From: Bacillus sp. SD075
GTDB lineage: Bacteria; Bacillota; Bacilli; Bacillales; DSM-1321
Direction of reading: 5' to 3'
NCBI RefSeq assembly: GCF_017355165.1
Contig: NZ_JADILK010000032.1
Location: 1 to 54,090, forward strand
Length of the DNA stretch: 54,090 bases
Shown piece after piece: positions 35,397-43,692 of this stretch. The notes under the pieces were generated by a model. That model had not been told where the DNA came from. It did not search any database and worked only from the letters and a program-made list of their open reading frames with translations. Positions within the stretch are counted from its first letter, which is position 1. The number at the start of each line of letters is the position of its first letter. A program made the position numbers and the translations under genes.

Positions 35397-35425
35397 TTGA
35401 CAAAAATAGGAGTGGTATCTATAAT
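35397..35425 (+). promoter_or_regulatory. Consensus sigma-A promoter of eutWV
   Basis: TTGACA (35397-35402) and TATAAT (35420-35425) are both perfect and are separated by exactly 17 bases. It lies 41 bases upstream of the eutW start, so the sensor-regulator pair is probably made at a steady level. Confidence 0.92.
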
Positions 35426-35466
35426 AATCAATAATAATATCCAAAACGTTTATTGGGGTTTTGCCT

Positions 35467-36843
35467 ATGGAACGGACAATGACTGTCCGAGAATTATGTG
35501 AGATGCATACACACTTACTGGACAAGGATATTCTAATTCTTGAAAACCTATCAACGAATTTAACGTTGATAGCCAATTTGAATAAAGCAAATGTGTTTAT
35601 TGATTGTCCGGTGCGTGAAGGGAAGCATGCCATTGTCGTGGCAGAGGCATGCGGACAGTCCGTGAAATCGGTTTATGATCATCCGGTTGTCGGAAAATAT
35701 GCCTATGAGGCTTTTGAACCCGCAGTATTTTATGTATTTCGCACCGGAAAGGACATGTTCGTGAATCGGGCATTAACTCAAGAGGGGGCAATGGTCCAGC
35801 AAAGTGTCGTTCCAATCAAGGGGGAATGCAATCGGGTCATAGCTGTTTTGATCATGGAAAAGGTGATTCATGAAGAACCTGAAAAAACTAAACAGTTTGA
35901 GGGGCAAGATCAACAACATTCCTTAGTTCCTGAATTTATCGAGGAATCCATCTTCCTGATTAATGACCAGAACCGACTTGTTTATACGAATCCTGCTGCC
36001 ATTAATTTAGTATCGGAAATATGTTTGACGGACTGTGTCTTAGGTGAACCCATTTTAGATTACTTTCCTGGCTTTGCCGATGTTCTTGCTTCAAAAGAGG
36101 AAATTTTAATGATGGAAATGAACATGGGTAAAAAGATTTTCCAAATAAAGAAATTCCATTTGGGCAACAAGAATTCCAATGAAACGTTCATCATTATCCG
36201 GGATCTGACTGAACTGCGGGATAAAGAGAGAGAGCTGATTAGCAAGTCCGTTGCCATTCGTGAAATTCATCATAGGGTGAAGAATAATTTGCAGACGGTT
36301 GCCAGTTTGCTTCGGCTGCAAATGAGGATAGGAGCCCCAGAAGAAAGCAAGCCCCATTTATTGGTCAGCTTGAATCGGGTGTTAAGCATATCCTCGGTTT
36401 ATGAAATCATTTTGGCAAGCAGTCAGGTTGACCATGTGGATCTGCTGGAGCTTATTAGGAAAATTGGCGATATGATTGTTTATACGGGGGATCATGCCCG
36501 TCATAGCATAAGCATTGAATATAGTGGTGATGAGCTTCATTCCATTGATTCCGGCATTGGCATTTCTGTCGCGCTGGTGGTGAATGAGCTCATTCAAAAT
36601 TGTGTGAAGCATGCTTTCAAGGAAGGGATGGAAGGGAAGATTACCGTATGCTTTCAAAAGGAGGGGCCTGAATTGAACATTCAAGTAAGAGATGATGGCA
36701 TCGGATATTCTCAGGCTTCGAAACCTTCTTTGGGGCTGGATATCATCCGCATGACGGTGGAAAATGATTTGGAAGGGGAATTTTCGATTCATCGGGTTAA
36801 AGAAGGTACCCTGGCTTCTGTAAGATTTCCATACAAGAGGTAG
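35467..36843 (+). CDS. eutW: Sensor histidine kinase, EutW/PdtaS type
   Basis: Soluble sensor kinase that in Firmicutes detects ethanolamine and phosphorylates EutV. About 458 residues: an N-terminal PdtaS-type GAF domain (about 5-140), a PAS-like domain (about 155-255), the HisKA_2 dimerisation box with IHHRVKNNLQ around H268/H269, and a HATPase domain with VNELIQNCVKHAF and DDGIGYS. No membrane segment is seen. ATG 35467 is chosen, with GGGG 8 bases upstream; TTG 35461 is in frame. The stop abuts eutV, so the pair is translationally coupled. The ligand is inferred from the adjacent eut genes. Confidence 0.88.
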   Translation: MERTMTVRELCEMHTHLLDKDILILENLSTNLTLIANLNKANVFIDCPVREGKHAIVVAEACGQSVKSVYDHPVVGKYAYEAFEPAVFYVFRTGKDMFVNRALTQEGAMVQQSVVPIKGECNRVIAVLIMEKVIHEEPEKTKQFEGQDQQHSLVPEFIEESIFLINDQNRLVYTNPAAINLVSEICLTDCVLGEPILDYFPGFADVLASKEEILMMEMNMGKKIFQIKKFHLGNKNSNETFIIIRDLTELRDKERELISKSVAIREIHHRVKNNLQTVASLLRLQMRIGAPEESKPHLLVSLNRVLSISSVYEIILASSQVDHVDLLELIRKIGDMIVYTGDHARHSISIEYSGDELHSIDSGIGISVALVVNELIQNCVKHAFKEGMEGKITVCFQKEGPELNIQVRDDGIGYSQASKPSLGLDIIRMTVENDLEGEFSIHRVKEGTLASVRFPYKR

Positions 36844-37437
36844 GTGGGAGAATTGGTCAAGAGGATTTTGGTCGTGGAGGATGAATCGATTGTTCTGCTT
36901 GATATAACGATTATGCTCAAGGATGCAGGTTTCGATGTGGTTGGACATGCCCGTGACGGCGAGAAGGCGATTGAATTGGCCCATGCACTACAGCCTGATC
37001 TTGTTTTGATGGATATAAAAATGCCTAAAATGAATGGACTTAAGGCTAGCGATGTGATATCCAATACCTTTCAGATCCCGGTCCTGCTTTTAACTGCATT
37101 CAGCCAGCGTGACTATATCGACGAAGCGAAGCATGCGAATATCGTCGGATATCTTGTAAAGCCAATTACAGAAGCGAATTTGATTCCGGCGGTGGAGATA
37201 GCTTTACTGCAAGCAGCCAATACAAAGAAGTATCAGGAACGAAATGCTCAATTGGATGAAACGCTCACAAATCGTAAAGTCATTGAAAAGGCAAAAGGAA
37301 TCATCATGAAAAGGAAGAATGTAACAGAAGAGATCGCTTACAATAAGCTGAGAAGGCTAAGTATGGATAAGCAGCTTTCCATGGAGGCGGTGGCACGCCG
37401 AATCATTGCCAATGATCAAAAACAAGTAAATAGATGA
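36844..37437 (+). CDS. eutV: ANTAR-domain response regulator, EutV type
   Basis: RNA-binding antiterminator. A receiver domain (about 1-120) has its phospho-acceptor at D57 in LMDIKMP, the conserved Thr in LLLTAF and the Lys in VKPI. A coiled-coil linker follows, then an ANTAR domain (about 135-192) with NRKVIEKAKGIIM and MEAVARRII. The known mechanism is that phosphorylated EutV binds a two-hairpin RNA and blocks an overlapping terminator. Such a hairpin and a terminator follow directly, before eutH. The start may be GTG 36844 or TTG 36853; the latter has AGGTG 6 bases upstream. Confidence 0.9.
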   Translation: MGELVKRILVVEDESIVLLDITIMLKDAGFDVVGHARDGEKAIELAHALQPDLVLMDIKMPKMNGLKASDVISNTFQIPVLLLTAFSQRDYIDEAKHANIVGYLVKPITEANLIPAVEIALLQAANTKKYQERNAQLDETLTNRKVIEKAKGIIMKRKNVTEEIAYNKLRRLSMDKQLSMEAVARRIIANDQKQVNR

Positions 37438-37538
37438 AGCAATGGCGCTTTGATGGACCCAATTGGTTGTAGGTAGGCATTTCTGCCGAAAAAACTAAGT
37501 TTGGGCTATAAGAGGCGTCTTTTTTATACCCTTTTTTT
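37437..37538 (+). promoter_or_regulatory. ANTAR-type antitermination element before eutH
   Basis: The first hairpin, AAGC-AATGGC-GCTT at 37437-37450, has a hexanucleotide loop with A at position 1 and G at position 4, the EutV-binding signature. A second small hairpin GGCA-TTTC-TGCC lies at about 37477-37488, but its loop does not match the signature, so the true second arm is unclear. A terminator follows at 37503-37538. The layout predicts EutV-dependent read-through into eutH-A-B-C. Confidence 0.75.
37503..37538 (+). terminator. Regulated terminator between eutV and eutH
   Basis: GGG-C-TATAAGAG pairs with the CTTTTTTATACCC strand around a short GCGT loop, followed by TTTTTTT. It sits between eutV and eutH and is the expected target of EutV antitermination. 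Confidence 0.82.
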
Positions 37539-37582
37539 AGAGTCGATAGTCCAAATCAAATCGGAATTCAGGGGGAATATGT

Positions 37583-38854
37583 ATGGAGATGGTAGGGAAA
37601 TTCGTAATTTATATCATTATGGTGTGTGCCGTTGTCGGTGCTATTGCATCGATTAAAGACAGTGAGCAAGGCTTGGGCAAACAGTTCATGGAAGGTTTGC
37701 ATACGGTGGGCCATATATTTATCCCGGCAGCTGGAATTATGGCCTCTATTCCTTATCTATCATGGTTCATCGATACAGTATGCGGCCCGGCTTTCGCTGC
37801 GATCGGTGCAGATCCGGCCCTCGCCGCAACGACGATTTTAGCAACGGATATGGGGGGGTACCAATTAGCGGCCGAGCTGCAGGAATCATATGAAGGCTGG
37901 ATCATGGCGATGATTGTCGGATTTATGTCTGGGGCAACGATTGTATTCTCGATTCCAATGGGGCTTGCGATGCTGGAGAAGCGTGATCATAAATACATGG
38001 CACTTGGTGTCATGTCAGGAATTCTGACGATTCCGATTGGCGCTTTTATCTCAAGCGTGCTGGTGGTGGCAACGAATTCGAAAATCCGTGAAGTAATTTC
38101 CACGAATGCGGATTCTACATACGAATTCGCGATGAGCTATTTGGAGATTGCCCTGAATCTTTCCCCGCTTCTTATTTTTGTGGTATTGCTCGCATTAGGG
38201 CTTTATTTCCTGCCGGATTTGATGATCAAAGGTTTCATGTGGTTTGGAAAGATATTGGATGCCGCAATTAAACTTGTACTCGTGTTTTCGATCGTGGAAA
38301 TTTTCACCGGACTGTTTTCCAATGTATTTGGTGCTTGGGGGTTCCATCCAATCATGGCCGATAAGGCAGACCAGTTCCGTGCCCTGGAAACGGCGGGGTA
38401 TATCGGGATAATGCTGGCAGGTGCATTTCCAATGATTTACCTGATTCAAAAATATGCAGGCAAACCGCTTGAAGCAATGGGCGGCAAAATCGGATTGAGC
38501 AAAGCGGGGAGTGCTGGCATATTAGCCACGGTTGCCAATATATTAGCAATGTTCAAGCTTGTTAAAGATATGCCGCCGAAGGATAAGGTCATAAACATTT
38601 CCTTCGCTGTGTGTGCGGCCTTCCTATTAGGCGATCATTTATCATTCACAGCCAACTTTCAGCCCTCCTTAATATTACCGATCATAGTCGGTAAGCTATC
38701 TGCCGGAGCGGTTGGAATCGGTCTTGCTTACTGGCTGTCCGTTCCGAAAGCTTTGGAATTAGAGGAAAGGGATCGTGCAGCAGGAGTTATCGGCGTAAAT
38801 GAATATAAAACGAAAAACGAGGAAGAAAACAGCAATGAAATCCAAGTGGTGTAA
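37583..38854 (+). CDS. eutH: Ethanolamine transporter EutH
   Basis: Polytopic inner-membrane protein, 423 residues with about ten hydrophobic segments, of the EutH family that brings ethanolamine into the cell. Family stretches include GHIFIPAAGIMASIPYLSW, ATDMGGYQLAAELQ and FLLGDHLSFTANFQP. GGGGG lies about 8 bases before the ATG. It is the first gene behind the EutV-controlled terminator and is 18 bases from eutA. Confidence 0.92.
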   Translation: MEMVGKFVIYIIMVCAVVGAIASIKDSEQGLGKQFMEGLHTVGHIFIPAAGIMASIPYLSWFIDTVCGPAFAAIGADPALAATTILATDMGGYQLAAELQESYEGWIMAMIVGFMSGATIVFSIPMGLAMLEKRDHKYMALGVMSGILTIPIGAFISSVLVVATNSKIREVISTNADSTYEFAMSYLEIALNLSPLLIFVVLLALGLYFLPDLMIKGFMWFGKILDAAIKLVLVFSIVEIFTGLFSNVFGAWGFHPIMADKADQFRALETAGYIGIMLAGAFPMIYLIQKYAGKPLEAMGGKIGLSKAGSAGILATVANILAMFKLVKDMPPKDKVINISFAVCAAFLLGDHLSFTANFQPSLILPIIVGKLSAGAVGIGLAYWLSVPKALELEERDRAAGVIGVNEYKTKNEEENSNEIQVV

Positions 38855-38872
38855 AACTGGGGTGTGATTTTA

Positions 38873-40279
38873 ATGAATGAACAGGTGGAACGGATCATCA
38901 GTGCAGGAATTGATATTGGCACCAGTACGACGAAGCTTGTTATCAGCGAGCTTTCGCTTAGGAATGTGGCGGGTGTCGGACAGGTGCCCAAAATCGAAAT
39001 TACCGATAAGGAAATTCTGTATCGAAGTCCCATTTTCAGGACCCCGCTTTTATCCGAGACGGTAATTGATATACCGGCTGTTCAAAGAATGGTGGAAAGT
39101 GAATATCATCAAGCCGGGATCATGATCGAAAACATCCAAACAGGAGCTGTCATCATCACAGGGGAAACGGCAACCAAACAAAATGCGGAAGAAATGGTGT
39201 ACCGGTTATCTAATGCGGCGGGGGAATTCCTTGTAGCGGCAGCCGGTCCGGATTTGGAGGGAATCATTGCCGCCAAGGGTTCCGGCGCCTACCAACATTC
39301 CATTAAGACAAGAAAGACTGTAGCGAACATAGACATTGGCGGAGGAACGGCGAATATTGCCATTTACCGTTCCGGCATGCTTCGTGGAACGTGCACACTG
39401 CATATAGGAGGCCGATTGGTGGAGTGGGAAGGAGTGAAGGTGAAGGTTGCTCCTTCGATAGAGGAGTGGCTGAAATCAAAGGGGTTCGCTCCTTTGGCTG
39501 GTGATGGAGCAATCATCGCAAACGAGATGGCGAAGGTGCTTTCGAGGTTTTTGGCTGGTTCATTCACAAAAGAAGACGAACTGCTTTTAGTGGGGAAGGA
39601 GCCATCTTGGACAGGACGAATAGATGTGTTGATGTTCTCAGGAGGTGTCAGTGATTGCATCTATCATGAAGAACGGGAGGACAAAAGCTTCCGGGATATC
39701 GGCATGATGCTCGCCGCCGCTATCAAGGGAAATGAAGAATTGGCTGAATGGGAGTGGGAACAGCCCGTTGAAACGGTTCGGGCGACTGTCCTTGGAGCAG
39801 GAGCACATACAACTGAAATCAGTGGAGCTACCATCGAGGTGAATGATTCTCATCTGCCAGTTCGTAATATCCCAGTCTATCGGGTCGATTTTCATGGTGT
39901 GCCTGATGATGTAACCGCGAGAATGGCACAAGCTGTCCAGGATGCGATCACGATATATGATCCCCAGCATGAGGGCCAGAATTTTGCGTTTTATTTAACG
40001 AATTTACCTTACCAATCATTTCGGGACATCCACCAGCTCGCAGTCGCTTTTACCGAGGCACTGAAGCAAAAATCGAATCGGCAGCAGCCTCTGATCATTG
40101 TCATGGATAGTGATTATGGGAAGGTACTTGGTCAAACCATTCTAGCGAACCAACCGGATCTGCCGGTCATCTGCATTGATCAGACAGAAGTGGAACATGG
40201 TGATTATTTAGATATAGGAAGGCTGCTGCGGACAGGGGTAGTTCCGGTTGTAGTAAAAACGCTCACCTTTCACAGTTAG
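38873..40279 (+). CDS. eutA: Ethanolamine ammonia-lyase reactivating factor EutA
   Basis: ATP-dependent chaperone that restores inactive, damaged-cobalamin-bound ethanolamine ammonia-lyase. 468 residues with an actin/HSP70-like ATPase fold: phosphate-1 motif GIDIGTSTTK near the N-terminus and phosphate-2 motif NIDIGGGTANIAIY in the middle. ATG 38873 is chosen because GGGGTG lies 8 bases upstream; the frame opens at GTG 38864. It is 18 bases from eutB in the same operon. Its presence indicates an adenosylcobalamin-dependent lyase. Confidence 0.92.
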   Translation: MNEQVERIISAGIDIGTSTTKLVISELSLRNVAGVGQVPKIEITDKEILYRSPIFRTPLLSETVIDIPAVQRMVESEYHQAGIMIENIQTGAVIITGETATKQNAEEMVYRLSNAAGEFLVAAAGPDLEGIIAAKGSGAYQHSIKTRKTVANIDIGGGTANIAIYRSGMLRGTCTLHIGGRLVEWEGVKVKVAPSIEEWLKSKGFAPLAGDGAIIANEMAKVLSRFLAGSFTKEDELLLVGKEPSWTGRIDVLMFSGGVSDCIYHEEREDKSFRDIGMMLAAAIKGNEELAEWEWEQPVETVRATVLGAGAHTTEISGATIEVNDSHLPVRNIPVYRVDFHGVPDDVTARMAQAVQDAITIYDPQHEGQNFAFYLTNLPYQSFRDIHQLAVAFTEALKQKSNRQQPLIIVMDSDYGKVLGQTILANQPDLPVICIDQTEVEHGDYLDIGRLLRTGVVPVVVKTLTFHS

Positions 40280-40297
40280 GAAAAGGAGGACTATACG

Positions 40298-41662
40298 ATG
40301 AAATTATCCACTCAATACTTTGGGGAAATCCATCAATTCAAATCGTTGAAAGAAGTCATGGCCAAAGCGAATGAAGAGAAATCAGGGGATAGGCTTGCGG
40401 GAATCGCAGCAGATTCGGTCCAAGAACGGATTGCGGCGAAAGCGGTTCTTAGCGAATTGACTTTGGCGGACATCAGGAACTATCCCCTGCTCTCCCCGGA
40501 AGAGGATGAGGTGTCGCGGATCATAGATGCTCTCATCAATGGAACCATCTATCAATCTGTGAAGAATTGGAGCGTTGCCGAGCTGCGTGAATATATTTTG
40601 AGTGACGAAACGACCGGCGAAGATTTAAAACGATTAAGCAGGGGATTGAATAGTGAAATGATTGCTGCGGCAGCCAAGTTAATGTCGAACCTCGACCTTA
40701 TCCATGCAGCCAATAAAATCGAAGTGCTCACCAAGAATAATAGCACGATCGGATACAAAGGAACGCTTGCTTCGCGCCTTCAGCCTAACCACCCGACCGA
40801 TAATGTGGATGGCATGCTGGCTTCTTTAAAAGAAGGCCTCTCCTATGGAGTCGGGGATGCACTCATTGGAATCAACCCTGTCGATGATTCGGTCGAAAGC
40901 GTAAAGCGGCTGCTTCATGCGACACAGGATGTCATCCAGAAGTGGAACATCCCGACCCAAAATTGTGTGCTTGCGCATGTGACCACGCAAATTAAGGCCG
41001 TACAGCAGGGGGCGCCTGCCGATATGATTTTTCAAAGCATCGCCGGAACGGAAACGGCCAATCGCTCTTTTGGAATTAACGTACAATTGCTCGAAGAAGC
41101 TAATGAGGTCGCGAAGGCCCATGGGACCGGCACAGGCCCGCAGCATCTTTATTTTGAAACGGGGCAAGGCTCCGAGTTATCGGCTGAAGCGCATTTCGGA
41201 ATCGATCAGGTGACGCTTGAGGCCAGGAACTATGGATTTGCCCGCTATTTTGATCCGTACATTGTCAATACGGTCGTCGGATTCATCGGACCTGAATATC
41301 TATATAACAGCAAGCAGGTCATCCGCGCCGGATTAGAAGATCATTTCATGGGAAAAATGCATGGACTGCCGATGGGGGTGGATATTTGCTATACGAATCA
41401 TATGAAGGCGGATCAAAATGATATTGAGGACTTGGGTGTACTTTTAACGGCGGCTGGCGTGAATTTCATCATTGCAACTCCGATGGGGGATGACTGCATG
41501 TTAAACTATCAGTCTTTGAGTTACCACGACATAGCGACTTTGAGGCAAACGATGGATAAACGTCCTGCCCCTCTATATGAAGCTTGGCTGGAAAAGATGG
41601 GAATTATGGAGAATGGAAAATTAACGAAGCGTGCCGGTGATCCAACTATATTTAACCATTAG
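40298..41662 (+). CDS. eutB: Ethanolamine ammonia-lyase, large subunit
   Basis: Large subunit of the adenosylcobalamin-dependent lyase that converts ethanolamine to acetaldehyde and ammonia. The 454-residue length is typical. Conserved stretches are SRLQPNHPTDN, TGPQHLYFETGQGSELSA and MGVDICYTNHMKADQND, which line the TIM-barrel active site. AAGGAGG lies 8 bases before the ATG. It lies between eutA and eutC with almost no gaps. Confidence 0.96.
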   Translation: MKLSTQYFGEIHQFKSLKEVMAKANEEKSGDRLAGIAADSVQERIAAKAVLSELTLADIRNYPLLSPEEDEVSRIIDALINGTIYQSVKNWSVAELREYILSDETTGEDLKRLSRGLNSEMIAAAAKLMSNLDLIHAANKIEVLTKNNSTIGYKGTLASRLQPNHPTDNVDGMLASLKEGLSYGVGDALIGINPVDDSVESVKRLLHATQDVIQKWNIPTQNCVLAHVTTQIKAVQQGAPADMIFQSIAGTETANRSFGINVQLLEEANEVAKAHGTGTGPQHLYFETGQGSELSAEAHFGIDQVTLEARNYGFARYFDPYIVNTVVGFIGPEYLYNSKQVIRAGLEDHFMGKMHGLPMGVDICYTNHMKADQNDIEDLGVLLTAAGVNFIIATPMGDDCMLNYQSLSYHDIATLRQTMDKRPAPLYEAWLEKMGIMENGKLTKRAGDPTIFNH

Positions 41663-41673
41663 GAGTGGAGGAT

Positions 41674-42420
41674 ATGGGAATGAATAATAAGGAAGATTTG
41701 GATGTTTTGATAGCCAAAACCCCTGCGCGGATAGGGGTAGGCAGGTCAGGGACCCGGCCGAAAACGGATTCTTGGCTGAAATTCCGTTTTGACCATGCGG
41801 CGGCCGTCGATGCTGTATATGGTGAAGTCAGCGATATTCTTTTGAAACGCTTGGATTTATTCAAGGTGAAAACGAAGGCGGATGATAAGGAAGTCTATCT
41901 ACGGCGTCCGGATTATGGAAGGAAGCTTTCGGATGAAGCGAAGCGGGTGATAGAAGACAAATGCATAAAGGCACCAACGGTTCAAATCATCATTTCCGAT
42001 GGCTTAAGTGCCAAGGCGATCGAAGAAAATGTGGAGGACGTCTATTTATCTTTCAAACAATCTTTGGTTGTGGCAGGTTTGGATACAGGTACACCTTTTT
42101 ATATTGAAAAGGGCCGGGTTGCCGTAATGGATGATATCGGTGAAATTCTTGGGCCTAAGGTCATCGTCCTGTTGATCGGTGAACGGCCTGGTCTAGTCAG
42201 TGCTGAATCATTGAGCGCTTATATTTGCTATAAACCACGTTTGGGTACCATTGAAGCAGAGAGGATGGTCATTTCCAACATCCATAAAGGCGGGATCCCC
42301 CCGGTTGAAGCAGGGGCGCATCTTGGCACGGTCATTCAAAAGATCCTCAAATACCAAGCGAGCGGCATGTCCCTCGTGAAGAAAGAACATGAAGAAGAAA
42401 AGCGTGAAAAACTCGGTTGA
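41674..42420 (+). CDS. eutC: Ethanolamine ammonia-lyase, small subunit
   Basis: Small, cobalamin-contacting subunit of ethanolamine ammonia-lyase, about 248 residues. Recognisable stretches are TPARIGVGRSGTRP, LKFRFDHAAAVDAVYGEV, IISDGLSAKA and ERPGLVSAESLSAY. It ends in a charged Lys/Glu tail. Several starts are in frame (GTG 41665, ATG 41674, ATG 41680); 41674 and 41680 each lie 8 bases from a good site (AGGAG or GGAGG). It begins about 11 bases after eutB. It is the last gene of the operon; no plus-strand terminator with a clear T tract follows. Confidence 0.93.
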   Translation: MGMNNKEDLDVLIAKTPARIGVGRSGTRPKTDSWLKFRFDHAAAVDAVYGEVSDILLKRLDLFKVKTKADDKEVYLRRPDYGRKLSDEAKRVIEDKCIKAPTVQIIISDGLSAKAIEENVEDVYLSFKQSLVVAGLDTGTPFYIEKGRVAVMDDIGEILGPKVIVLLIGERPGLVSAESLSAYICYKPRLGTIEAERMVISNIHKGGIPPVEAGAHLGTVIQKILKYQASGMSLVKKEHEEEKREKLG

Positions 42421-42505
42421 AAAAATAAAAAAGGAGGAGCGAATCGATCCTCTTAGTTTGGCGGAATGGTCTAATCCCGAACCAAGATTAAGACTTATGG
42501 TATTG

Positions 42506-42640
42506 AACGTTGATTTCCACTTCGGGCACTCGCTTTCCGCGGGCGATCCGCCCTCAGCGCTCTTTGCACCTGTGGAGTCTCTCTTTACGCGCTTTTCCCC
42601 AGGAGTCCCATACGTTCCGTTGCAATCAACTGGAACGTTG
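42506..42640 (+). repeat. REP-like intergenic repeat, copy B
   Basis: It runs from AACGTTGATTTCCAC to CAATCAACTGGAACGTT, so the ends form an inverted repeat (GTTGATT with AATCAAC, plus AACGTT at both ends). Internal blocks CTCGCTTTCCGCGGGC and CCAGGAGTCCC match the copy at 27946-28060. It lies between the convergent eutC and DUF4261 genes. Confidence 0.78.
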
Positions 42641-42652
42641 TTAAAATAAAAA

Positions 42653-42690
42653 ACTGCAGGCAAACTCGATCTATCCGAATTGCCTGCAGT
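42653..42690 (-). terminator. ACTGCAGGCAA hairpin acting as terminator
   Basis: ACTGCAGGCAA pairs perfectly with TTGCCTGCAGT. On the minus strand it lies 19 bases beyond the DUF4261 stop and is followed by TTTTTTATTTT, a good terminator. The same hairpin family occurs at 28260-28299. Confidence 0.82.
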
Positions 42691-42708
42691 CTGGGGGAGA
42701 ATCGCCCT

Positions 42709-43434
42709 CTATTTACTTGTCCCTAAATTCCATAATCCAAACGGGTTGTAGAAGGGATGGTCCTCTTCATATCTAAAGTCCTGAAGGCCAGTCAATATAA
42801 AGTCGGGTGCATCTTGTTGAATGCTAAAGGTTTCGCCATTCTTAAAGATAGGCCGTTCACCTAAATGGTAATAATTAAATGTGTTAAGCAGAGCAGCCGC
42901 CTCTTTAGGACTCATGGTGTTAAGTGTCACGGCATCTGGAAGACCGAAAGCTTTCATCCCGAATGAACAATAATAATCTTCCTCTCCGATGATCGTGACA
43001 AAATGGGCGTATACAGAGAGAATATCCGGGCCATGATGAAGATGCTGCCAATCTTCCTTTGAATGGGCAATTCCTGCCGTTTCTATTTTCACTGCCATTC
43101 CGCCTGCCCTTAGGATCGCTGCCCCGGCATCGATCAAATCGATAATATTTCCGGTATCGGATACATCGGCTATTATATAAACGGTAAAGGTATGGTCATT
43201 GATTTCCTCTAATGCACTCTCTGAAAAGGCATCTTTACTTGCGTAAGAAAAGCTTTCTTTTAAAGTGGGTTCATAATCATGGATCTCCGCCTGAAAAGTT
43301 ATGTTCTTATCCTTGTTATGAAAAACATTCCCGGCCAACAGATACCCTTCGCTTTGTGAAGCGACCGTTTGAATCAATTCTGTCCGGTCCCGCCATTTAC
43401 CGGGTATCCCGATGATGATTTGGTTGTCCTTCAT
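42709..43434 (-). CDS. DUF4261-type protein
   Basis: A 241-residue soluble protein that I place, with moderate confidence, in the DUF4261 family of unknown function. Features are the IIIGIPGKW start, the DAGAAILRAGGMAVKIETAG helix region and a C-terminal tail rich in aromatic residues (DHPFYNPFGLWNLG). There is no signal peptide or membrane segment. AAGGAG lies about 10 bases before the ATG. It is monocistronic with a terminator; neighbours give no functional hint. Confidence 0.65.
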   Translation of the reverse strand: MKDNQIIIGIPGKWRDRTELIQTVASQSEGYLLAGNVFHNKDKNITFQAEIHDYEPTLKESFSYASKDAFSESALEEINDHTFTVYIIADVSDTGNIIDLIDAGAAILRAGGMAVKIETAGIAHSKEDWQHLHHGPDILSVYAHFVTIIGEEDYYCSFGMKAFGLPDAVTLNTMSPKEAAALLNTFNYYHLGERPIFKNGETFSIQQDAPDFILTGLQDFRYEEDHPFYNPFGLWNLGTSK

Positions 43435-43547
43435 GGATCATCTCTCCTTCCGATCACTTCATACTATACCACTACTGATCTTTTCCATAGTATTTCATAA
43501 AAATCTGCGCCAATGATTGTTAAATGCCAGTGTGGGATGTCAGGACT

Positions 43548-43576
43548 TTTTCAAAATTATACAATTGATGTATAAT
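43548..43576 (+). promoter_or_regulatory. Sigma-A promoter of yeeN
   Basis: A perfect TATAAT at 43571-43576 is preceded after 17 bases by TTTTCA (43548-43553), a weak -35. It lies about 115 bases upstream of the yeeN start. Confidence 0.6.
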
Positions 43577-43692
43577 ATAATCTAGTAAACGTATAGCCTA
43601 TCTTCAAAGGAATTCCCTTGGTGGGTTTTCTCATAGGGAAGTATCAAAATAATCTATTCGTATATATCATGGATGAAAGTGAGTGGAATATA

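Larger units (their letters stand above)
35090..35466. promoter_or_regulatory. Control region between yfcC and eutW
   Basis: 377 bp, strongly AT-rich. It holds an 18-bp palindrome (35164-35181) on the yfcC side and a consensus sigma-A promoter (35397-35425) for eutW. I found no cobalamin riboswitch or ANTAR-type hairpin pair in this stretch. Confidence 0.6.

Noticed and set aside
35090..35466. Cobalamin riboswitch upstream of the eut genes
   Set aside because: No B12-box or related conserved blocks could be seen; only AT-rich DNA and a sigma-A promoter.
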